The position numbers were made by a program, and so were the translations under genes. Below are positions 47,587 to 58,143 of a stretch of DNA of 64,000 nucleotides, one piece after another (within the stretch, counting starts at the first letter, position 1; each line of letters starts with the position of its first letter). Source of the stretch: Phocoena phocoena (Eukaryota > Chordata > Mammalia > Artiodactyla > Phocoenidae); assembly GCF_963924675.1 (NCBI RefSeq), contig NC_089238.1, positions 25,959,815-26,023,814 of the forward strand. The letters run 5' to 3'. A model generated the notes under the pieces. The model searched no databases. It saw only the letters and a list, made by a program, of their open reading frames with translations, and was not told the origin of the DNA.

Positions 47587-49766
47587 TCCGATGTTGCAGA
47601 TGCTGGTGCGGCCTTCACGTGTGAAGCGTGGATCCACGCAGCGATGCCGTCTACCTTTATAGCCGTGGGGGTGGTGAGCAGGACGATGTATGGTCCTTTC
47701 CACCGAGGCTCTAGAGTCTGGGTTCGGTGCCGATGGACGTACACGGAATCTCCGACTTGGAAGGGATGAGCCTCTGCTGGTGTTCCTGGTCGGTAAGCCT
47801 CTGCCAGCTGGGACCACACCTCCTTTTGGACCAACTGGAGTCCCAACAGCCTAGCATATAAGTCAGTGTTATTCTGACAGTCAGGACTTAATATTTTCCT
47901 TAGCGTAAAAAGAGGAGGTGGGGCCCCGTATAGTATTTCAAATGGAGTAAGATAATAGCGGGAGGGGGTATTTCTAGCCCGGAACAGGGCTAAGGGAAGG
48001 AGCACCGTCCAATCTGTACCGCCAGTCTCTATGGACAATTTAGTTAGGGTCTCTTTTAGAGTTCTATTCATTCTCTCTACCTGTCCTGAACTCTGGGGTC
48101 TATAGGCACAATGTAATTTCCAATCAGTCGCCAGGTATTTGGCCACACCCTGACTTACCTGGGCGACGAAGGCGGGACCATTATCTGATCCTATTACCTT
48201 TGGTGCCCCGAACCGGGGGAAAATTTCTTCTAAGATCTTTTTGGCCACCACAGTAGCTGTCTCCTTCTTCGTCGGGAAAGCTTCTACCCATCCTGAGAAG
48301 GTATCTATAAAAACTAGAAGATACCTGTTACCGTACCTTCCAGGGCATATTTCAGTGAAGTCGACCTCCCAATAGGCTCCTGGGCGGTCTCCTCTGAGCC
48401 TTTTTCCGACCTCAAGTTTTCCTTTATGGGAGTTTACCTGTTGGCATGGAATGCACTCTCGTGCAATCTGCTCAGCTATTTTGGTTAATCCAGAGGTATC
48501 ATAACCTGTCTTATGTAATAGGGATACCATCTTCTTGGTTCCCAAGTGTGTCCATCTGTGAATCTGTTGTAGCATGGATTTTGCTTGTTGAGGAGATAAT
48601 GTTCCTTTAGTTATGGCTGGGGTAATTGTTCCCCTATCATTTGGTTTCCCAGGACTCTCATCTGATAGTTCTAGTATGATTTCCCATAGAGCCACTTCTC
48701 GTGCCACCCTATCTGCCATGTTGTTGCCTCTTGTCACCGGGGTATTGTCCTTCTGGTGTCCGGGGCAATGAATGATGCTGACTTTAGTGGGGAGCATGAG
48801 GGCAGCTAGCAGTGCCACTATTTCTTCTTTGTTTTTAATTTCTTTGCCCGCCGAGGTGAGCAACCCTCTTTGTTGGTAAATGGCCCCATGGACCTGGGCG
48901 GTAGCAAATGCGTATCTACTGTCCGTATAGATGTTTACCTTTTTGTTTTCTGCTAGTTCCAATGCTCTAGTCATGGCGATTAGTTCAGCCCGTTGGGCCG
49001 ATGTCCCTTGCGGTAATGTGGCTGCCCAGATGACCTCTTTCCCGTCTACCACGGCTGCTCCCGCCCGACGCTTACCTTCCTCTAGGAAACTGCTTCTGTC
49101 AGTAAACCAGGTAACGTCGGCGTTGGGGAGGGGCTGATCCATCAAGTCTGGTCTGCTACGGTGTGCTGCAGCCAGTACTTCCTGACAATCATGGATGACG
49201 GTAGTGCTTTCCAGGTCAGGGTCGGGTAGCAAGGTGGCCGGGTTGAGTCCTGTGGCTGAGGTAAACTTAATACGATCTGAGTTTAACAGCAGGGCTTGGT
49301 AATGAGTCATCCTGGCATTTGTTAGCCATCTGTCGGGTGGCTGGCGAATTACACTTTCTAATGCATGGGGGGCTGTTATCGTTAGGTTCTGCCCCAAAGT
49401 CAGTTTGTCAGCATCTTTGACCAAAGCGGCCACCGCGGCGATTATTTTTAAACAGGCGGGCCATCCTGCTGCCACAGGATCCAACTTCTTTGATAGGTAC
49501 GCAACCGGGCGATTCCAGGGGCCCAGTTTCTGAGTTAGTACTCCCTTTGCAATACCTTTATTCTCGGCCACGTACAGATGAAAAGGCTTAGTGATCCTTC
49601 CCCCGTTCCTTTTTTTAGGGCATTCTCTTGCCCAATGACCTTTTTCTTTACGGTAGGCACATTGGTCCTTGTCTAATGGCCGCCTTCTATCAGTTGTTCG
49701 CCCTTCCTGTCTATTTCTGTCTCTACTGTTTCCTCCTCTGACTACAGTGGCCAGTATCTTACTCAA
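47523..49766 (-). pseudogene. pol: Fused nucleocapsid - RNase H - integrase frame (pro and RT polymerase deleted)
   Basis: One uninterrupted 747-codon frame. Residues 1-55 are the end of gag: a basic stretch and a zinc knuckle [14 protein letters not shown] with Arg39 where the second Cys should be. At about residue 58 (near 49,590) the sequence jumps to the RT connection region ([11 protein letters not shown]). No protease DTG/DSG motif and no RT YxDD motif exist anywhere in the provirus. RNase H keeps its acidic set (D223, E261, D282, D352), though the usual DGSS reads DRSS. Integrase has HHCC (H403, H407, C438, C441) and a DD35E core (D469, D528, E564) plus its C-terminal domain. The frame is conventional for integrase but cannot copy RNA by itself. 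Confidence 0.93.
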
Positions 49767-49787
49767 ATGTCTTTCTTGCCTCTTATC

Positions 49788-50580
49788 TCATCTTACCTCA
49801 CGAGCCTCTTGTTCCTTCTGCTTTCTTTCTTCTCTTTCTTCTTCTGTCTCCCTCTTATTATATACCTTATCTGCCTCTTTTACTAAGTCCTGAAGGGAGA
49901 AACCTTGTAGGCCATCCAGCCTTTGTAACTTCTTTCTAATATCAGGGGCCGCCTGGTCAATAAAGGCCATTGCTATGGTGGCCTTATGTTCCTCAGAGGT
50001 TGGATCATAAGGAGTGAATCGTCTAAAAGCCTCCATTAAACGTTCTAGGAACACGGTTGGCGATTCCTGGGGCCCCTGAGTTACCTCTCTTACCTTAGCC
50101 AAATTCGTGGGGCGCCTGGCCGCTCCATGGAGACCCGCCACCAGAGCCTGGCGATACATTTTCAGGTGCTCCTTACCTTCCAGGGTATTAAAGTCCCAAT
50201 TCGGCCTGACGAGTGGAAAACCGGCATCAATCTCATTAGGCAACTGGGTAGGTTGTCCATTGGCACCTAACACATTCTTTCTAGCCTCCAGGAGAACCCG
50301 TTGCCTCTCCTCAGTTGTGAGGAGAGTCTGGAGGAGCTGTTGACAATCATCCCAGGTGGGTTGGTGGGAGAAGACAAGAGACTCTATTAGAGCAGTAAGA
50401 GCCTGTGGGTTTTCAGAGAAAGTAGGGTTATGCATCTTCCAATTATAAAGATCTGCAGAGGAAAAGGGCCAGTATTGAAGGGGCCTATTCCCGTGGTTAT
50501 CGGGGGGGCCATATTCTCTAAGGGGTAAAGCAGTAGAATCTGGGGAAACAGCCCTCCGGCTTCTGGTGCCCGCCGAGGGA
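49788..50580 (-). pseudogene. gag: gag, capsid part
   Basis: Capsid sequence with an open segment from 50,435 to a TGA at 49,788-49,790. The same frame is already open upstream to about the C8 run at 50,581. The 215-codon part has the major homology region ([14 protein letters not shown], residues 120-133) and a charged C-terminal coiled-coil-like stretch ([19 protein letters not shown]) seen in gammaretroviral capsids. The TGA lies in the frame that continues into the nucleocapsid, so capsid and nucleocapsid are separated by a single stop. Confidence 0.92.
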
Positions 50581-51138
50581 CCCCCCCCTTTCCGCCATAA
50601 CAGGTGGCCCTACTGGTGCGGAGGGTTGTGAAGCTGGGGGTCCTAGGGGCGACATGGGATTTAGGGCCGGAGGATAAGGAGGTGGGGAATCTAGAAGAAG
50701 CAAATCAGACTGCAGGTGAGGATATATCGCCTTTGGCGGGTCCGGGGCAGCAGATGACTTTTCCGTGTCTGGGGTTTTCTTCAGGGCCAATATCTCCGAT
50801 TGTGCTGGAGCGCATGCAGACGTGCCTGTTGAGGAAACAAAGGGCCAGACCCACGGAGGCGGGGAGAGAACTAGATCTTCCCAGACCAGGATATATGGTA
50901 TCTGGTCTGGGTGTCCGTGGGATCCTGTGTTAAAGACCCTAGACTTGACTAGCCCAACCTTATCTAACAAAAAAGATCCTTCGGGTGGCCACCCTGTCTG
51001 AAATGTAGGCCACTCAGAGGTACACAGCGTTTGCCATTTTCCTTTCCTTACTTCTACCGAAAGGTTGTGGGCCCTAGCCCTAATTTCGGTCCAGTGGCTT
51101 AGGGTAAGAGAAAGAGGAGTCGTCATAGTTCGTCCCAT
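50518..51138 (-). pseudogene. gag: gag, matrix and p12 part
   Basis: The ATG at 51,138 gives [13 protein letters not shown], with Gly2 for N-myristoylation, then a matrix domain (about 1-100) and a proline-rich p12 region with a PPPY late-budding motif (152-155). After about residue 184 the frame leaves the gag frame beside an eight-C run (50581-50588 on the plus strand) and ends at 50,518; the capsid continues in another frame. In relatives gag builds the virion at the plasma membrane. The rest of the domain looks well preserved. Confidence 0.93.
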
Positions 51139-51595
51139 TGTCGTCCGTCAAAAGAAAGATAATAGTACAGAAAAACAATAAAATTTCAAAAGACACACAT
51201 TGATATTGCCGCCGCGAACTTAAACCCGAAACCAACTCAAATTCAGATGGCAGCTTATATAACCTGCCAGAACCAGCCGCCGCGAACTTAAACCCGAAAC
51301 CAACTCAAATTCAGATGGCAGCTTATATAACCTGCCAGAACCAGATGAAGGGGAGACAAAATTTGTTTCTCCTTCCAGATGGACCACCAGGGCGTCCCCC
51401 GGGGCCCGTGGACACCAGCTTTCGGCACGTCTGCCTAGCCAGGAGTCCAATACAGATTCCACAGCAAGCCGGTTCGCACGGCTTTTTCCTAATGGCGGCT
51501 AGCAACAAACAAACGACAAACAAACAGACAATTGGGCTCGAGCCTACCTGATACCTCCGACTCCCGATGTTCTTGTGACCCGGGGGCGAGTGGGG
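51139..51595 (-). other. Proviral leader (5' untranslated region)
   Basis: Sequence between the primer site and gag, where packaging signal and splice donor would lie. It holds a perfect 68-bp tandem duplication at 51208-51275 and 51276-51343. Confidence 0.85.
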
Positions 51596-51613
51596 ATCCC
51601 GGACGAGCCCCCA
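51596..51613 (-). other. Primer binding site, tRNA-Pro
   Basis: On the minus strand TGGGGGCTCGTCCGGGAT, the exact 18-nt proline-tRNA site used by many gammaretroviruses, two bases from the 5' LTR. Confidence 0.95.
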
Positions 51614-51615
51614 AA

Positions 51616-52135
51616 TGTTAGACCCAAGCGGTCTGCGAGAGATTCCAACTCGCCCAAGAACCGCCAAGAGTCGAGAGCCGCTGCAACACGCAAGAGGTTT
51701 ATTAGGAGCCGATGCACCGGGGTTCCCTGAACCTCACGCAGGAGGCCGATGGGGAACCCCTAAAAGCGGAATCACATACTTTTTATAGGTTTATTTACTC
51801 ATAGGGCGGGTATATTCTCACAATGATTGGGTAAATGTGGTGACTTTTGAATTCATTGGCTTAGGAACTTTTGTCCCACCTTCTGGCCGTTATAGTTGTC
51901 TGTTCATTGTGGCGGTTAGGGCGTATACCTGTTACGGGCAACTGGAAAATTACCCGCTGTCTGGCAAGTCCCCGTCAACTGAAAAACTCCAAGAATTGGT
52001 TTCGATAGGGAGAAGGAGTGGCGCACGATAGGGAGAAGAATTGGTTTCGATAGGGAGAAGGAGTGGCGCACGATAGGGAGAAGAATTGGTTTACGGGAAC
52101 AAGTGAGGGGGTGGAAAGTCCCTAAAGGCCCCACA
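51616..52135 (-). repeat. 5' LTR of the provirus
   Basis: 520 bp with no difference from the 3' LTR in a by-eye comparison. TATA box at 51779-51787 on the minus strand; U3 45-bp direct repeats at 51993-52037 and 52038-52082. Transcription would run leftwards through gag. Confidence 0.97.
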
Positions 52136-52175
52136 AGAACACTGCCTGGCATATGCTAAATGCTCAAAAAATGTT

Positions 52176-52385
52176 GGGCTTCCCTGGTGGCGCAGTGGTT
52201 GAGAGTCTGCCTGCCGATGCAGGGGACACAGGTTCGTGCCCCGGTCTGGGAAGGTCCCACATGCCGCGGAGTGGCTGGGCCCGTGAGCCATGGCCGCTGA
52301 GCCTGCACATCCAGAGTCTGTGCTCCACAATGGGAGAGGCCACAACAGTGAGAAGCCCGCGTACCGCAAAAAAAAAAAAAAAAAA
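52176..52385 (+). mobile_element. CHR-type cetacean SINE
   Basis: Full-length copy 40 bp from the proviral 5' LTR, inside the same MIR. Target duplication is unclear because of the A-rich flank. Confidence 0.92.
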
Positions 52386-52400
52386 GTTAGCTATTTTCAT

Positions 52401-52634
52401 TATTCTATTTCTCATTTTTTGGTTTTCTATCACTCAGCCCAATATTGAGAACCACCCATACTGCTGTATGTATATCTGGTTCTTTGCTTTTAATTTTATT
52501 CCACATTGTGTATTGCCTACATTTTACTTTTTGAGTCCCTAGAGATGGACCCCCAATCGGCAATGTAACAGTGAGCATCTCGTGCAGATCAGCAGGATTT
52601 CTCCCTGCAGGAGTGGGGTCAACGCGTCCTAGGT
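52401..52634. other. Short intergenic stretch
   Basis: Nothing recognised. Confidence 0.5.
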
Positions 52635-52986
52635 CAGGGTTTGCAAATTTTCTTTCTTTTTTTTTTTAATTTATTTATTTTAAAATTTTATTTTATATTG
52701 GAGTATAGTTGATTAGCAATGTTGTGTTACTTTCAGGTGTACAGAAAAGTGATTCAGTTACACATAAACTTGTATCTATTGGCAAATTTTCCATAAAGAG
52801 TGAGATAGTAGATATTTTTGACTTTTTGGTCCATACAGCTCTGTTGCAATTACCCAACTCTGCCGTTGTAGCACTAAGGCAGCCATAGGCCATATGTAAG
52901 TGAATGTGCATAGTTACGTTCTAGTAAATACTTATTTACAAAGACAGGGTCTGGTCAGATTTGGCCTGCAAGTTTGTAGACCCCTG
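52635..52986 (+). mobile_element. hAT-type DNA transposon remnant split by an L1 tail
   Basis: Same family as 3234-3437. Starts CAGGGTTTGCAAA and ends TTTGTAGACCCCTG, with AACTCTGCCGTTGTAGCAC in between. Confidence 0.7.
52653..52781 (-). mobile_element. Short L1 3' fragment
   Basis: Reverse L1 tail inserted in the hAT element. Target duplication GCAAATTTTC at 52643-52652 and 52782-52791. Confidence 0.88.
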
Positions 52987-53893
52987 AACCAGGTCATAAG
53001 TAGACCTAACGTTGCTGAATCCCTCCAGTTGCTCTCAGATTGGCTACACAGTCTATTCTCCTGTCAGCAATGCCCATGAATTCCTGTTTCCCCATGTCCT
53101 CCTAACAGAATTCTCCAAGTCATTGATTCAGAGGGCAAGGAGGAGGCAAGGGGGCCCGTGCCTCTGCCCTCATCCTCTGGCTAGGACTTTCTTTCACTGT
53201 GACATTTGGGCTGTTTACATCTGTTGTTTGAGACCTTTCCCTGTGAAATTTAAATTAGTGTATATCTGGGACATTTGGACCATTGTCACTACCATTTAGT
53301 GTGTGCCAGGTGCTGTGCTAAGGATTTTACATGTATTAGCCCCCTTGGTGACCCCAACGACCCTGTGAAGTAGGTACCAGTGGAATTTTCTTTACCAGAT
53401 GAGGGAACAAAGGCTCAGGTAGGTGGAATGACTTGCCCAAGTCACGTGGCTAGGACAAGGTAGAACCAGCGCATGAAACCACATCTGTTTAAAGCCAAGT
53501 TGAATTCCACTCCAATCTCTCTTCCTGGGGGTGTGTGGGGAGGGCTGGGCCCAGCAGAAGAAGGTCCAGGAAGTTCAAGTGGGGGCTCGTCCATGTAAAG
53601 TACTTAGCACAGCGCCTGGCACACAGTAAATGGGAGGTAGGAGGGTGCAGAGCAGGAAGGGGAAGGAGCTGATAGGAAACTTGGGGGTGTCTCTGGATAA
53701 GGGGCCTGCTCTGACAGTTCCGATACTCAAGCCCATGGTGGAAAACTCCTCTGTGGAATCAGCAACCTGAGACCCAGGCCTGCGACGAGGGAAGGACTTG
53801 GACCAGAGAGGGCAGAGGCTCAATCACATGTGCCGTGTTGAGGAGTCAGGGCTGTGTCTGCGCCACCTTGGATCCCCTCTGTGCTTAGTGCTG
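52987..53893. other. Intergenic DNA with a MIR
   Basis: MIR in reverse orientation at about 53,290-53,500 (GTGTGCCAGGTGCTGTGCTA, GACTTGCCCAAGTCACGTGG). No gene seen. Confidence 0.65.
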
Positions 53894-54270
53894 TGCCTGA
53901 CATTTTTTTTTTTAACATCTTGGAGTATAATTGCTTTACAACGGTGTGTTAGTTTCTGCTTTATAACAAAGTGAATCAGTTATACATATACATATGCTCC
54001 CACATATCTTCCCTCTTGCGTCCCCCTCCCCCCCATCCCACCCCTCCAGGTGGTCAAAAAGCACCGAGCTGATCTCCCTGTGCTATGCGGCTGCTTCCCA
54101 CTAGCTACCTACCTTACGTTTGGTAGTGTACATATGTCCATGCCACTCTCTCACTTTGTCAGAGCTTACCCTTCCCCCTCCCCATATCCTCAAGTCCATT
54201 CTCTAGTAGGTCTGTGTCTTTATTCCGGTCTTACCCCTAGGTTATTCATGACCTTTTCTTTTTTTTCTTC

Positions 54271-57200
54271 TTAGATTCCATATATATGTGTTAGCATACG
54301 GTATTTGTTTTTCTCTTTCTGACTTACTTCACTCTGTATGACAGACTCTAGGTCCATCCACCTCACTACAAATAACTCAATTTCATTTCTTTCTACGGCT
54401 GAGTAATATTCCATTGTATATATGTGCCACATCTTCTTTATCCATTCATCTGTTGATGGACACTTAGGTTGCTTCCATGTCCTGGCTATTGTAAATAGAG
54501 CTGCAATGAACATTTTGGTACATGACTCTTTTTGAATTATGGTTTTCTCAGGGTATATGCCCAGTAGTGGGTTTGCTGGGTCGTATGGTAATTCTATTTT
54601 TAGTTTTTTAAGGACCCTCCATACTGTTCTCCATAGTGGCTGTACCAATTTACATTCCCACCAACAGTGCAAGAGTGTTCCCTTTTCTTCACACCCTCTC
54701 CAGCATTTACTGTTTCTAGATTTTTTGATGATGGCCATTCTGACCAGTGTGAGATGATATCTCATTGTAGTTTTGATTTGCATTTCTCTAATGATTAATG
54801 ATGTTGAGCATTCCTTCATGTGTTTGTTGGCAATCTGTAAATCTTCTTTGGAGAAGTGTCTATTTAGGTCTTCTGCCCATTTTTGGATTGGATTGTTTGT
54901 TTTTTGTTATTGAGCTGCATGAGCTGCTTGTAAATTTTGGAGATTAATCCTTTGTCAGTTGCTTCATTTGCAAATATTTTCTCCCATTCTGAGGCTTGTC
55001 TTTTGGTCTTGTTTATGGTTTCCTTTGCTGTGCAAAAGCTTTGAAGTTTCAATAGGTCCCATTTGTTTATTATTGTTTTGATTTCCATTTCTCTAGGAGG
55101 TGGGTCAAAAAGGATCTTGCTGTGATTTATGTCATAGAGTGTTCTGCCTATGTTTTCCTCTAAGAGTTTGGTAGTTTCTGGCCTTACATTTAGGTCTTTA
55201 ATCCATTTTGAGTTTATTTTTGTGTATGGTGTTAGGGAGTGTTCTAATTTCATACTTTTACATGTAACTGTCCAATTTTCCCAGCACCACTTATTGACGA
55301 GGCTGTCTTTTCTCCACTGTATATTCTTGCCTCGTTTATCAAAGATAAGGTGACCATATGTGCATGGATTTATCTCTGGGCTTTCTATTCTGTTCCACTG
55401 GTCTATATTTCTGTTTCTGTGCCAGTACCATACTGTCTTGATTACTTTAGCTTTGTAGTATAGTCTGAGGTCAGGGAGCCTGATTCCTCCAGCTCCATTT
55501 TTTGTTCTCAAATTGCTTTGGCTATTTGGGGTCTTTTGTGCTTCCACACAAATTGTGAAATTTTTTGTGCTATTTCTGTGAAAAATGTCAGTGGTAGTTT
55601 GATAGGGATTGCATTGAATCTGTAGATTGCTTTGGGTAGTAGAGTCATTTCCACAATGCTGATTCTTCCAATCCAAGAACATGGTATGTCTCTCCATCTA
55701 TTTGTATCATCTTTAATTTCTTTCATCACTGTCTTATAATTTTCTACATACAGGTCTTTTGTCTCCTTAGGTAGGTTTATTCCTAGATATTTTATTCTTT
55801 TTGTTGTAATGGTAAATGGGAGTGTTTTCTTAATTTCACTTTCAGATTTTTCATCCTTAGTGTATAGGAATGCCAGAGATTTCTGTGCATTAATTTTGTA
55901 TCCTGCTACTTTACCAAATTCATTGATTAGCTCTAGTAGTTTTCTGGTAGCATATTTAGGATTCTGTATGTATAGTATCATGTCATCTGCAAAGAGTGAC
56001 AGCTTTACTTCTTCTTTTCCGATTTGGATTCATTTTATTTCTTTTTCTTCTCTGATTGCTGTGGCTAAAACTTCCAAAACTATGTTGAATAATAGTGGTG
56101 AGAGTGGGCAACCTTGTCTTGTTCCTGATCTTAGTGGAAATGGTTTCAGTTTTTCACCATTGAGGACGATCTTGGCTGTAGGTTTGTCATATATGGCCTT
56201 TATTATGTTGAGGAAAGTTCCCTCTATGCCTACTTTCTGCAGGGTTTTTATCATAAATGGGTGTTGAATTTTGTCAAAAGCTTTCCCTGCATGTATTGAG
56301 ATGACCATATGGTTTTTCTCCTTCGATGTGTTAATATGGTGTATCACGTTGATTGATTTGCGTATATTGAAGAATCCTTGCATTCCTGGGATAAGCCCCA
56401 CTTGATCATGGTGTATGATCATTTTAATGTGCTGTTGGATTCTGTTTGCTAGTATTTTGTTGAGGATTTTTGCATCTAAGTTCATCAGAGATATTGGCCT
56501 GTAGTTTTCTTTCTTTGTGACATCTTTGTCTGGTTTTGGTATCGGGGTGATGGTGGCCTCATAGAATGAGTTTGGGAGTGTTCCTCCCTCTGCTATGTTT
56601 TGGAAGAGTTTGAGAAGGATAGGTGTTAGCTCTTCTCTAAATGTTTGATAGAATTCGCCTGTGAAGCCGTCTGGTCCTGGGCTTTTGTTTGTTGGAAGAT
56701 TTTAAATTACAGTTTCAATTTCAGTGCTTGTGATTGGTCTGTTCATATTTTCTATTTCTTCCTGGTTCAGTCTCGGCAGGTTGTGCATTTCTAAGAATTT
56801 GTCCATTTCTTCCAGGTTGTCCATTTTATTGGCATGGAGTTGCTTGTAGTAATCTCTCATGATCCTTTGTATTTCTGCAGTGTCAGTTGTTACTTCTCCT
56901 TTTTCATTTCTAAGTCTATTGATTTGAGTCTTCTCCCTTTTTTTCTTGATGAGTCTGGCTAATGGTTTATCAATTTTGTTTATCTTCTCAAAGAACCAGC
57001 TTTTAGTTTTATTGATCTTTGCTATCGTTTCCTTCATTTCTTTTTCATTTATTTCTGATCTGATCTTTATGATTTCTTTCCTTCTGCTAACTTTGGGGTT
57101 TTTTTGTTCTTCTTTCTCTAATTGCTTTAGGTGCAAGGTTAGGTTGTTTATTTGAGATGTTTCCTGCTTCTTAAGGTAGGATTGTATTGCTATAAACTTC

Positions 57201-58084
57201 CCTGTTAGAACTGCTTTTGCTGCATCCCATAGGTTTTGGGTCATCGTGTTTTCATTGTCATTTGTTTCTAGGTATTTTTTGGTTTCCTCTTTGATTTCCT
57301 CAGTGATCTCTTGGTTATTAAGTAGTGTATTGTTTAGCCTCCATGTGTCTGTATTTTTTTACAGATCTTTTCCTGTAATTGATATCTAGCCTCATAGAGT
57401 TGTGGTTGGAAAAGATACTTGATACGATTTCAATTTTCTTAAATTTACCAAGGCTTGATTTGTGACCAAGATATGATCTATCCTGGAGAATGTTCCATGA
57501 ACACTTGAGAAAAATGTGCATTCTGTTGTTTTTGGATGGAATGTCCTATAAATATTAATTAAGTCCATCTTCTTTAATGTATCATTTAAAGCTTGTGTTT
57601 CCTTATTTATTTTCATCTTGGATGATCTGTTCATTGGTGAAAGTGAGGTGTTAAAGTCCCCTACTATGATTGTTACTGTCGATTTCCCCTTTTATGGCTG
57701 TTAGTATTTGCCTTATGTACTGAGGTGCTCCTATGTTGGGTGCATAAATATTTACAATTGTTATATCTTCTTCTTGGATCGATCCTTTGATCATTATGTA
57801 GTGTCCTTCTTTGTCTCTTGTAATAGTCTTTATTTTAAAGTCTATTTTGTCTGACCTGAGAATTGCTACTCCAGCTTTCTTCTGATTTCCACTTGCATGG
57901 AATATTTTTTTCCATCCCCTCACTTTCAGTTTTTATGTGTCCCTAGGTCTGAAGTGGGTCTCTTGTAGACAGCATATATATGGGTCTTGTTTTTGTATCC
58001 ATTCAGCCAATCTCTGTCTTTTGGTGGGAGCATTTAATCCATTTTCATTTAAGGTAATTATCGATATGTATGTTCCTATTCCCA
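54271..58084 (-). pseudogene. L1 ORF2 (endonuclease / reverse transcriptase), broken
   Basis: The start is the ATG at 58,084. The frame begins well (endonuclease Asn in TLNENGLN and Glu in LQETHF) but hits a stop near 57,935. Later pieces include endonuclease (57,651-57,923; NIYAPN), a linker (56,702-57,244), RT (56,030-56,485), RT after a nonsense TGA (55,508-55,981, with FADD in the short gap), and thumb and C-terminal parts (54,864-55,697; 54,271-54,819). RT motif A reads IHAGKAFD, so the catalytic first Asp is His. Several stops and frameshifts: not functional. Confidence 0.92.
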
Positions 58085-58143
58085 TTTTCTTAATTGTTTT
58101 GGGTTTGTTATTGTAGGTCTTTTCCTTCTTTTGTGTTTCTTGC

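Larger units (their letters stand above)
45123..52135 (-). mobile_element. Gammaretrovirus-like endogenous provirus, internally deleted
   Basis: A 7,013-bp provirus on the minus strand in the order LTR - primer site - gag - (pro/RT missing) - RNase H/integrase - env - polypurine tract - LTR. It is flanked by the 4-bp duplication AGAA (45119-45122 and 52136-52139), as made by gammaretroviral integrases. LTRs are TG...CA and identical by eye. Gag MA starts [13 protein letters not shown] with a PPPY late motif, env TM has CX6CC, and the primer site is proline-tRNA: all gammaretroviral. A relevant known relative to compare is the killer whale gammaretrovirus described from Orcinus and other dolphins; I cannot run that comparison. 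It is defective through the large deletion and several smaller breaks. Confidence 0.97.
44935..52400 (+). repeat. MIR SINE split by the provirus and a SINE
   Basis: MIR sequence at 44,935-45,122 (CTGTGAAATGGGATGGTATA, GAAGATTAAATGAGGTAATA) resumes at 52,136-52,175 with AGAACACTGCCTGGCATATG and again at about 52,386. This dates the provirus as younger than the MIR and fixes its integration site. Confidence 0.85.

Noticed and set aside
46921..47817. env start at 47,817
   Set aside because: The upstream 77 codons overlap integrase in another frame; the ATG at 47,586 followed by a hydrophobic signal is the better start.
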